Positions 22,293 to 31,195 of a stretch of 64,000 bases of DNA are shown one piece after another. The notes beneath the pieces are model-generated. The model was not told the origin of the DNA, searched no databases, and was given only the letters and a program-made list of their open reading frames with translations. Origin of the DNA: Eukaryota sp. TZLM1-RC (lineage: Eukaryota; Metamonada: BaSk clade). The position numbers and the translations under genes are program-made. Location of the stretch: assembly GCA_040285825.1 (NCBI GenBank), contig JAUPSS010000011.1, positions 186,001 to 250,000 on the forward strand. Reading direction: 5' to 3'. Positions within the stretch are counted from its first letter, which is position 1, and the number at the start of each line of letters is the position of its first letter.

Positions 22293-24740
22293 TCACAGAG
22301 ACAACTGTTCTTTAAAGGATTTGAGCCAATCATTGTGACAACTGAGCCTTTCTCGAGCTCTACCACGTGTCTCAGCTCTTGTCAACAAAAATTTCAAATA
22401 ATTGACATCTGACAATAAATCAGCCTTGTGGGTGACACTATCAAATTTTGACCCAGCCTTAACTTGATCTCCATTCCAACCGACATGCTTTGGGACTCCT
22501 GATTCTATAACTTGGCCAAAATAAGTACTTTCTCTCTCGGTTAGCATGGACTCTGCCATTTTAAACTGTTTCATTTTATCATTAAGTCGTCTGGTCTCGT
22601 CTTCCAGTGATCTCTTCTCGTCAATCAGAAAAGAGCTCATTTTTCCTGAATTATTTTTTAATTTTGAGAACCAATCAGATCGTCGACGAGCCAGGTCTTG
22701 TCTATTTTTGGACAAAATTGACCGCTGTTGACTCAAATATTCCCTAGCACGTTCTATTTTTGACCGTTCTAGTGCCATAGGGTCAGAATAAGGCTGACTT
22801 TCCTTGACCGGCTCTGAAACCGTTTGACCTTCATTGACTTTGACTTTAATGTTTCGAAGTTCATCACGTAACTGCGAAATTGTGTTTTCTAGGCGTTGAA
22901 TTTCTGAAATTTTTGGTTGATCCTTTCCAGATGACTCAAAATTTGGTGGTGGCTGACCAAAGGATTCCACTGTAGACTTTACAGTGCCCTCAAAATTTGG
23001 GCCAAACGTTCCTTTTTCAAATTTTGGAGGTAGTTCCTTTTTGAGCTCCTCATGAACCCTTCTCGTCTCATCTATTACATCATCTAGATCCTGTTTTTCT
23101 ACCAATTTTTCATCAAACTCAGACTTTAAAGCTTCAACTTCACCCTGCAAATAAAGATACTCTCTATTTAAATTTGCAACTTCCTTTTCCAGTCTTTGAA
23201 TTTCCTGTTCTTTTCCAGCTATCACGTCATCTTTTTGAACTATCATGTCATCTTTTTGAGCTAAAATTGGAGAAACTCTAGGAGTTTGGGCCTTTTGATC
23301 CAATAATTCAGCATTAAGACCAGCTATTTTGTTTTCCAGTGCTTTGATTTGCTGATAAAGGTCGGTACTTTCCCTTTTCAGATTAAAATTTTCAGTCTCG
23401 AGTGAGGTGATCCTTTCATGATCTCTTTTCTGTGTATCCTCATCAGTCTCTTGTTCTTCCTTTTCTTCCTTCTTCTCTAATTTTGATGTCTTTTCAGTCA
23501 ATTGTTTTTGTAATTCAACTTCAACCCTATCAATTTCACTCTGGAAATCACTTGAAAGTCTTGATAATTCTTCCTGATGTCCACGTGTCATGACGTCAAC
23601 ATTTCTCTGGTGCTCGTCCAAAATTTTCCGCTTTTGACAACTCAATTCTTCTTCTAATGCAGCAATTTCATCGCTAAATTCTGATTTTAATTCTTGAATT
23701 TCTTGTTTCCGCTGTTCTGAAATTTCAGTTTTTTGCTGATCAAATTCAGCTAATAATTGAGCTTTGGCTTTTTCAAAATCATCTTTAATTAAAATTATTT
23801 CTTGTGAATTTTGCTGAGAAAGTTCTTTCTTATCCTTCACAAATTGCTCCTTCTCCATGTTCAGTTGGGATTTTAAATTCTCCAATTCCTGCTTTTCTCG
23901 GTCAAGATTGGATTTTTGACGCTCATATTGACTCTTGTTGACTTCCAATTGACTCTTCAAGACTTCCAAATCATTCTGTTCTTTTTCGACCCCTTTTTTG
24001 ACCTCACTAAGTTCTTTTTTGAGCTGTTCAAACTTTTCTTTCTCCGACTCTAACTTCAGTTTTTGTTCTTCAATTTCTTCAAACCCACTCAACAATTCTT
24101 GTTTTTCTTCTCTTAATCGTTGTCTTTCCTTTATAATACTTTCATAGTCACTCCCACTGCTGACGCCATCATGATCACGTGATAAATCCCCAATTTCATC
24201 TAATGAAGGTTTGACTAAAGTGTTGGGGACTAAGTCTCGTGAACTACCTTGACCAAGCTTGACTTCTTGAGAAATCTGACCGGATGATCCAGGTAAACGT
24301 GATGGCAAGGCTGTAGGCAAAGAAGGGATAGGTTTTAAAGCAGGTTTTATTGGTAAAAGAGATGATTTTCCGGCACTTCCCACCCTAACAGGCAAAGCCC
24401 CTCCTTTGCTCTGACTTTTATGGTCTTGGGACAGGGAGAATGGGGATTCACGGGAACGCAGCTTGGAACGTTCCTGGATGACTTTTGCTTTGAAATCAGC
24501 ATCAGAGGGATGTTCCCAGTGTGAGGTTTTACTGGTTTGATCGTAATAATAGACAGTATCATCGTCGTTTTGGAAAGCAGTCCATCCAGGTGGGAGAGGG
24601 GCTTTGAGTCCTTCTCGTGCGATCCATAAAAGCTCCTTATCGGCTTCAGGATCCATCCCAAGATATCGAGCATATTCTATTATTTCAGAATCATCTGGTT
24701 CAAAATTAGGATCAATTGCTGGTAAAGGCTGAGGGACCAT
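22293..24740 (-). CDS. CEP164: CEP164-like WW-domain coiled-coil protein
   Basis: An 815-residue protein resembling CEP164, the distal-appendage protein that docks the basal body to the membrane during cilium or flagellum assembly. The N-terminus has the CEP164 block EIIEYARYLGMDPE ... ELLWIAREG directly before a WW domain (about 49-79, Trp53 and Trp75, with YYYD between), followed by KAKVIQERSKL. Residues about 190-570 are an almost continuous heptad-rich coiled coil. A later block (ERAREYLSQQRSILSKNRQD and ETRRLNDKMKQFKMAESML) resembles the C-terminal part of animal CEP164. The ATG at 24740 is the first in frame before the conserved block. The axonemal dynein in this window fits a flagellated cell. 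Confidence 0.75.
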   Translation of the reverse strand: MVPQPLPAIDPNFEPDDSEIIEYARYLGMDPEADKELLWIAREGLKAPLPPGWTAFQNDDDTVYYYDQTSKTSHWEHPSDADFKAKVIQERSKLRSRESPFSLSQDHKSQSKGGALPVRVGSAGKSSLLPIKPALKPIPSLPTALPSRLPGSSGQISQEVKLGQGSSRDLVPNTLVKPSLDEIGDLSRDHDGVSSGSDYESIIKERQRLREEKQELLSGFEEIEEQKLKLESEKEKFEQLKKELSEVKKGVEKEQNDLEVLKSQLEVNKSQYERQKSNLDREKQELENLKSQLNMEKEQFVKDKKELSQQNSQEIILIKDDFEKAKAQLLAEFDQQKTEISEQRKQEIQELKSEFSDEIAALEEELSCQKRKILDEHQRNVDVMTRGHQEELSRLSSDFQSEIDRVEVELQKQLTEKTSKLEKKEEKEEQETDEDTQKRDHERITSLETENFNLKRESTDLYQQIKALENKIAGLNAELLDQKAQTPRVSPILAQKDDMIVQKDDVIAGKEQEIQRLEKEVANLNREYLYLQGEVEALKSEFDEKLVEKQDLDDVIDETRRVHEELKKELPPKFEKGTFGPNFEGTVKSTVESFGQPPPNFESSGKDQPKISEIQRLENTISQLRDELRNIKVKVNEGQTVSEPVKESQPYSDPMALERSKIERAREYLSQQRSILSKNRQDLARRRSDWFSKLKNNSGKMSSFLIDEKRSLEDETRRLNDKMKQFKMAESMLTERESTYFGQVIESGVPKHVGWNGDQVKAGSKFDSVTHKADLLSDVNYLKFLLTRAETRGRARERLSCHNDWLKSFKEQLSL

Positions 24741-26146
24741 CACTAAGAGATGGAACAAGATTGGTGAAGTGGGATCAAACAACACTTAATATGGCAGATG
24801 AAGATTGAAAACAATTTTCACAACTTAATCACTGATTATTCAGTGCTACAGTTTTTGTATTTGTGCTGAAAGGGTCAAAGAAGGAGACAATCTGAGACCA
24901 TTATATATCAGACGTTTAATTAAAAACAAAAAAACTTTTTCCCTATTTAGAATCAACTACAGGGCTTGCAAAACATTAAAGTCACCCACATGATGACAAT
25001 ATTATTCAACCTTATCAGACAATCAGATGCAAGATTCTCAAGCAGAGAAAGTGCAGTACGAGCATTGAGGAGCTCGTATTGGAAACTTTTGCTCAATGAT
25101 ATGTAGCTCTTAGTACCCAGTGTTATTACAGAAAGTTTAAAGCCTTGTCCTTCGACCTAAAACCTAAATAGGACAACACCATTTCTAGACTCTGGTCTTA
25201 ACACAATACAATATGATTAGGGAAGGCAAGACCACCTTTACATTTTGGTAAAGTCAGAGAGTGCACCTCTGCACTTCCTATATTCTCTAATCATGATCTA
25301 ATTTCATTGTGATTTTTGATGAATTTAGACCAGGGAGGACTAAGGAGGTTCAAAATTCTATTTTATTTTTATTAACTTGAGCAGACTGTCGTTTGAGAAG
25401 AATTTACTTCACTGATCGTCTCTACCAGCTTAATTCAAACTTTTTCTTCCTTTTCAAAACGTTCAGGAAGAACAAAACATGCAATGTTGGAGAATTAGAT
25501 TCCTTTGTCGAAATTCTTCGTTAATTAATAAACTACATTTGTTTTCGCATTTGTTATTGACTCATAACTAATGAAACAAACTTGTCTTGTGATATTTGGT
25601 TATAAAAATCCAATATTGGAACACAACAAGGATTTCGCAGAGCTTTTTAGCCATAACATAAGAGAATTTCATTCCTTGCTTTTGTGATGTAACAACATAA
25701 ACCATAAACCGCATCATGAAGTAAATGTTCTACAACAATATAGTAACAATATTCTTCACTTTGGAACATCATTGAAATGATAGACTTGTAGTTGAAAGCA
25801 TGAAATATCAGAGTATTGAATTTTTTTGTCAAATAGAAACTTTTCGTTGAATCTTTTCCTTTATTTCTGTCAGAAAAATATTTGCCAATAGGTGTATATC
25901 GTTAATGAAAAGACCACTTATTCCAAAGTCTACAATGAAAAGCATCTGTAATAAAAGAGCATTTTGAACTCTCAAATGCTCGTGCTTCATGTATTCTGGT
26001 AGAAAATCTCGTATATGGTTGTCTGATGTAGAATGATAGAAACACCTTGGTTGGTGATTTAACAATGTTGCACATTCAGTATTTGACGTTGATTGTATGG
26101 GTGAAAGAGTTGTTTTGTTATCACCAAAACGTTATTAATAAATTAA
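24741..26146. other. Spacer upstream of the CEP164-like gene, left edge of the repeat island
   Basis: The first about 800 bp hold the presumed CEP164 promoter and no recognisable gene. From 25565 onward it is a degenerate dispersed repeat, listed separately. Confidence 0.45.
25565..26110 (-). repeat. Degenerate coding repeat (parts shared with 31058-31178 and 60945-63090)
   Basis: The left part (25565-25695) matches 31058-31178; the right part (25860-26110) matches the two halves of a repeat interrupted by the retrotransposon at 61014-62897. On the minus strand the right part encodes a recurring pattern with FYH, IRD.L.E, EHLR, NALLLQM and FIVDFG, conserved between copies, so the family was once protein-coding. 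I do not recognise the protein. Position 25921-25932 is the uninterrupted counterpart of the insertion site described at 61 kb. Confidence 0.6.
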
Positions 26147-28499
26147 GGTCCGTTTTGAGTTTAAGGTCTGTAGTAATTGATGTTGTAGATTAATAGGTGT
26201 ACCTGACTTCGAGACTGCTCAATTGTCTCTCAGTGACTGAAAACAATTGAATCTCAAAAGAACATTTCAATTGCCCAAAATTTCCATTTTCGATTCAATG
26301 GGAGTTTCCGGACTGCTTTCCTACACGAAACGCCACCCTCGACAACATACATTTGACTTTAATAAACGACAATCTCACGAAGTTCATATAGCTGTCGATA
26401 CTTCCAACATCATCCATTCATTCTTGAAGTCCTTCTTTCCCGATTACCTCAACTTGCCATTTTACGCTAACGGAGTCGACGCTGTTTCGTTTTACAATTA
26501 CAGTGTTCAACTTTTCAGTCAAATAAGAGCTCGTAACATCATCCTACACTTCTTTGTTGAGAAGAAGAATCAACACGACCTGAATGCAAAGTTTGATAAA
26601 AAACAGCATTATTGGCTTGACGAAAAAAAAGAGGTAGTGTTGAATAAAGGATACACAATGGCAGATGACCCCGACTCTTTGCACCGCATCTTCAACAAAG
26701 CAGCACATCAAAGTGGTCATGTACTGAAGTTTGTCCCTGGCGAAGGTGATTATTACATGGCAAATGATGTTTGTAACGGAACATGCTCTGCTGTTTGGAG
26801 TGGTGACAGCGACTTTGTTGTTTTCCCTGGGTGTAAAATGATCCTTCTTGACAAAAACTTCTCTCGACTGCTCGATAACCTGAAAAACAATAAAGAAGCG
26901 AATCATAAAGTGTTTTCCCAACATGATGTTGCCCAAAGCTTAAAGCTATCAGATGATGATATGATTTTGTTGGCCATTATGTGTGGAAGTGATTTTGTAG
27001 AGATAAAGCTCGGACCTTACATGAATAATCTTTCAAACGAAAAGTCTTACATAGGGAGACTGGAAGATATTGCAAGGCAATTGAAGGGTCCCCATCACGG
27101 CGCACGGTTACGCAACAAATGGGAAGAAATTCTACAAAACGACCCAAATCTGTCCAAGCTTGTGAACACTCAGAAAATGTTTTACCGGTATCAGATGCTT
27201 CAAGATGAAGACATTTTTATACTTGAACCCACAATGGAGTTCTCATCCCTCATCAAGCATCACACCATGTATTTATTTAAACGAAAAATTATATTATTCA
27301 ATCCAAATGTAATGATCGGGAACACATTTATTGTCAGTTTTTTTCACAAAATTATCAAGGGTTGCTATGCTCTATACTGGCGTCAGTTAGGACACACGGA
27401 AATTGCAAAGACCCTGTGTGTTGGGCAGCTCAAACCCGAGGAGTACGATTATCGCAAGAAGATAAAGCGATTCAACTGCGTCGAGAATATCCCAAAGTGG
27501 TTTTCTTATAATGAACCAATGGGTCTGACTGGACGAATACAGATGGCTTTCACCTTACTCGATCACTGGAGACCCAAGCGTTCTTTCATCACAACACCAC
27601 TTTCAGAGGTTCTTTTTCAGCAACTCGCTGACCTGTATCAACACACACCAGCTTTTGTTATGTTGGCAATGGTTCTGCGGTTCTTATACCATCTCACAGT
27701 TTTTCACTCAAACTTGTTCTCACCAACTGACCTTGCATTGTTTTCCTTTGTTTGTATCAATGGAATGAAAACGCCATTCAAACTCACTGAACAGTTTGAT
27801 GCTGGTTATGAATCATTTGTTAGGTTTAAAGTGCTTATTACCCTTATGGAACATATCTACCATTTGACCAATCTTTTGAATTTACCAGAATGCTTCCAAT
27901 TGCATTCAATGATTAATTATTCATTGTTTAGCTATTTACGTATGAAAATTCACTCATCAAATATTTCTGGTGCAAACCCAGTTGGTGGTCTTTTGGAGGC
28001 CTTTGATGAGAATCTTATTGAATGGTCTCTTCGATCTCAGCTTCAAAATGATCAGAATGTGGCTCTTTTGATGCGTTTTCTGAGTAATTTTTACGGCATA
28101 CAAGATACATGTTCCTTTGACAATCTGAAACTTGAAGAAATTGCTGATTGGGATAATTTGAATAAGTACAAAGTTAAAGGGCCAAGTCTTGAGGCATTCA
28201 GTAGTGTTGAGGAAGATGTTCAGTGGGACGATCGATATGATCTCAAAGTGGAATTACCAAGTCCTGAGGCAGACCGTAGTGTTGAGGAAGATGTTCAGTC
28301 TAGTGTGGTTGACAGTCTCAATGTTAGAATTAATACCATCGCGAGACCTATGAACACTCAGGGAATTTCTAGTGTCAATTCTTTTGATTTATTATGTGAA
28401 GAATAATTAATTGTCATTTACAAAAATGTGTTTTGTATATAGAAATAAATTTTTTGTTTAAAGTTGTGTTTAATAAAATTCGTTGTTTTAGAAATCATA
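26147..28499 (+). repeat. Left arm of the 2.35-kb nuclease inverted repeat
   Basis: This segment is repeated in reverse orientation at 35498-37847. Homology starts about 150 bp upstream of the nuclease ORF and stops about 90 bp past it, abruptly at both ends. The arms carry no internal terminal inverted repeats. Confidence 0.9.
26298..28406 (+). CDS. Asteroid-like XPG/FEN1-superfamily nuclease, copy 1
   Basis: A 702-residue protein starting MGVSGLLSY, as in asteroid/XPG proteins. FEN1-type metal ligands can be followed: Asp34 in IAVDTSN, Glu149 and Asp151 in PGEGDYYMA, Asp170 and Asp172 in WSGDSDFVVF, and Asp232 in MCGSDFV. The second FEN1 aspartate is replaced, since the corresponding strand reads LHFFVEKK. 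The C-terminal 450 residues are unlike FEN1 or XPG and are a long helical region with an acidic duplicated tail (SVEEDVQ occurs twice). In animals asteroid homologues are linked to signalling and DNA end processing; here the role is unknown. The ATG at 26298 is preferred because the longer frame opens at TTG. From about residue 345 it is identical to copy 2. Confidence 0.75.
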   Translation: MGVSGLLSYTKRHPRQHTFDFNKRQSHEVHIAVDTSNIIHSFLKSFFPDYLNLPFYANGVDAVSFYNYSVQLFSQIRARNIILHFFVEKKNQHDLNAKFDKKQHYWLDEKKEVVLNKGYTMADDPDSLHRIFNKAAHQSGHVLKFVPGEGDYYMANDVCNGTCSAVWSGDSDFVVFPGCKMILLDKNFSRLLDNLKNNKEANHKVFSQHDVAQSLKLSDDDMILLAIMCGSDFVEIKLGPYMNNLSNEKSYIGRLEDIARQLKGPHHGARLRNKWEEILQNDPNLSKLVNTQKMFYRYQMLQDEDIFILEPTMEFSSLIKHHTMYLFKRKIILFNPNVMIGNTFIVSFFHKIIKGCYALYWRQLGHTEIAKTLCVGQLKPEEYDYRKKIKRFNCVENIPKWFSYNEPMGLTGRIQMAFTLLDHWRPKRSFITTPLSEVLFQQLADLYQHTPAFVMLAMVLRFLYHLTVFHSNLFSPTDLALFSFVCINGMKTPFKLTEQFDAGYESFVRFKVLITLMEHIYHLTNLLNLPECFQLHSMINYSLFSYLRMKIHSSNISGANPVGGLLEAFDENLIEWSLRSQLQNDQNVALLMRFLSNFYGIQDTCSFDNLKLEEIADWDNLNKYKVKGPSLEAFSSVEEDVQWDDRYDLKVELPSPEADRSVEEDVQSSVVDSLNVRINTIARPMNTQGISSVNSFDLLCEE

Positions 28500-29436
28500 C
28501 TTGGAAAATTCAAATACAGTGTATTTTTTGTATTTTCTCCAAATGTCTTCCAACGGTTCTACTATTAATTCCTTTTCCCCTGATTAGACTCTTCCAAGTG
28601 GCTTCACTGTGAAAGTCACCACATCAAAGAATGCCCTGTGAATTATGGTAGCTTCACGCAACACCAAAACGTCCTCTCAGTCCGACTTTTATTGTTTTGA
28701 ATGTTCATCCACTTTTGTGAACAGAAACACTTCTCGATTTTTAGATTGAATTTTTAGTTATAACCTTCTGCAGATCCAATGAGTAGTTTCACTGATTCTC
28801 AGTCATCTGATATAGTAGAAAGTTGTGTTTTTCTGAAGGCAGGAAAAAAGTGAAGAAAGAAAAGGAATGCTTCAACTGATGTGAAGAATTGAATGTTATT
28901 CAAATCAACAAAAGGAAGTACACACGCACTCATTTATGATAGTTGTTTCTTTGTTTTGTAGCTTTCGGGGTGTTTCTACAATGAATTGAGTATGTTGGCT
29001 TGTCATTAATTGTTGAAACTTATTACCTGATTGCCAGTAATTATATGATGCATCGATTGTTTCTAAATTGTATTTTTGCCCTGTATTTTTGATTTCTTGA
29101 ATTTCATGTATTTTTTTTGAGTAAAATCTGTATTTTCTAGGTAGGTTAGAAACAGTTATCCCTATAAAAAATAACTAAACAATCAATGTCAAAAATTGAG
29201 CTGACAACACGTCTCAATCACCATCAATAGTGATTACAGAAATCTATTCTGTGAGACAACCGTAGACGAGATATTCCAGCAAAAAAGTTGATGTACGAGC
29301 ATTTGAGAACTTGAAAAGGTGATGCTTTATAAATTGTTTCCATTCTAACCTTGGATTCAAAGTCTTCATTTCTAATGGCTTTTGGGGAGGGTAATTACAT
29401 TTTGAGTAATCTTTTCGTTAATGAAATACTGACAAG

Positions 29437-29652
29437 ATGAATTACTTATCCTTTAATTGTGGCCAATATTCCGAGCCCAAAGAGAACAATAATTGTTTGA
29501 ACGAAATAATTATTTTTATTTTTATTTTTTTAATTTTATTTATTTTTTTAATTATTTTTGACAATATAAATGACACAGAAAAATATAAAAATGTGGACTT
29601 AATTTACACATTATTCGTTCAAGCTCTAAAAAACTTTTCATCATGGCTGTGA
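29437..29652 (+). CDS. Hypothetical small membrane protein (doubtful)
   Basis: A 71-codon frame with an ATG and one strongly hydrophobic stretch (IIIFIFIFLILFIFLIIF). The stretch comes from a T-rich low-complexity tract, so the apparent membrane segment may be chance. No homologue recognised. Confidence 0.15.
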   Translation: MNYLSFNCGQYSEPKENNNCLNEIIIFIFIFLILFIFLIIFDNINDTEKYKNVDLIYTLFVQALKNFSSWL

Positions 29653-30189
29653 ATCAACAATTTTTGAATTCATATTTATTGTAATTAATCCATCATTAGC
29701 AGTTATAGTTTTAACTTGATTAAATTATCAGATCTTGAATTTTTGTTATAGTATTTTTATTGAAAATTTCTATTGAAGCAACACTGAAGTATTGCTCAAA
29801 GAGTTGATTTCATTTCGTGTTGAATGCTTTTTAAAACAATTTAAAATTTATCATCATTTGACTTCTCACCCTCATCCAGAACCTCATACTCTGCTGAATT
29901 GAAATTGTTGATACTTAATTCGACAGCACGTGCTTTCTAGGATCATTTAGAGGTTCTAATAATATTTGAACATCATTTTAAAGCAAAAAAACTAAGATAA
30001 AAAATTGTTATATAGATGTACAAAGTTTGAATTGAAATCATTGTTGTTTTTGTTATAAATATTGACAATATTGTATTATTCATCACAGATTATTTGAGAA
30101 ATATCGTTGTAAATCAGGGTCCACATGAATACAGAATGGCATAAAACGATGAATAAAATATTGAAAATAACACAAACAACAGCCATAAT

Positions 30190-30330
30190 GATGTATGTTT
30201 ATTGAACATACACACTTAATAAAATTAATTCATAACTAATGGAACGAATATCATTGAACCAAGCTTTCTTCTACAAAATCTTGATCTACTTGCTGTCTAT
30301 GATAATTCAATAAGAACTGAAAACATAATG
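30190..30330 (-). mobile_element. 3'-end scrap of the main retrotransposon family
   Basis: Matches the conserved 3' terminus (around TTCATAACTAATGGAACGA) and the last about 25 codons of the endonuclease ORF of the elements at 31196-34195 and 38366-39327, then diverges. It is a heavily truncated copy. Confidence 0.65.
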
Positions 30331-31057
30331 TTGGTTCATTTTGTTGATTTTTCTTGATAATGTAATGATTATAATTGAATTTCTTGGTTTCGTTAATGTT
30401 CCGATCTTCTGTTGAAGAAATTTATTTACATGTCAACAGTGAATGCTACACCCTACAGTTCCCTTTTCGCGTTCGCTACATCATCATGTACATTTTCTAG
30501 TCAAAGATACAAACGTTTCACACAGAAGAGCATTATTGTAAGAATCAATATTCCGATCATTGTTATCACTCGGAACTTTGATTGGCATACAACGTTAAGA
30601 AAAATAGGGAAATATGTATTGGTCACCCTTAAGAGAAAAACCAATGTACAAAAGGTGAGACAGAACAGAAAGTAGAGAAGACTTGTTTCTAGGTATGATT
30701 ATATCTATTGCAAACTTATTTAATCATCTTAAACGGAAATTTTGGCCGAATGTGATAGTTTTATCCACTCAATGCAATATCAGCCCAATAGTTGTGGAAT
30801 TAGACCAGAAGGATCCAGGGAGTAACGTTAGGGGGGTTCTGACAAGGATTTATATTCAAACAGACAGACCAACACGATAATAAGTTGATCAATCTTCAGC
30901 ATAAATTGTTTTGCTTAAAGAGAATCATTGCATTAAATATCTAAAACATGATCAAAATAGCTGCGGTTCACTTGAATTTTGTTTCTGAATTATGATATCA
31001 ATTTATGAAGAGTGTTATACCACTACTTATTGCCCTTTTGATATCACCATTGGAACA

Positions 31058-31178
31058 AACTTGTCTTATGAAATCAAGTAACAAAAATGCATTATTGGAA
31101 CACAACAAGGATTTCGTAACATTTTTCAGCATAAGCATAAGTGGATTTCATTCCTTGCGATTGTGATGGCACAACAAA
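31058..31178 (-). repeat. Fragment of degenerate coding repeat
   Basis: About 120 bp similar to 25565-25695 in the same orientation, including AACACAACAAGGATTTCG. It abuts the 3' end of the following retrotransposon. Confidence 0.6.
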
Positions 31179-31195
31179 TACAGCGTCACTATATT

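Larger units (their letters stand above)
28500..31040. other. 2.5-kb spacer inside the inverted repeat
   Basis: Very AT-rich, with a T-rich tract at about 29512-29556, one small open frame (29437-29652) and a retrotransposon scrap (30190-30330). Two further short frames (30430-30675, 30695-30880) have no recognisable features and are not called. Confidence 0.45.

Noticed and set aside
26147-28499. Nuclease arms as a cut-and-paste transposon with terminal inverted repeats
   Set aside because: The ends of each arm are not complementary to each other, and no target-site duplication is visible.
30430-30880. Two short plus-strand ORFs between the nuclease arms
   Set aside because: No motif, no conserved partner and composition like the spacer; probably chance.
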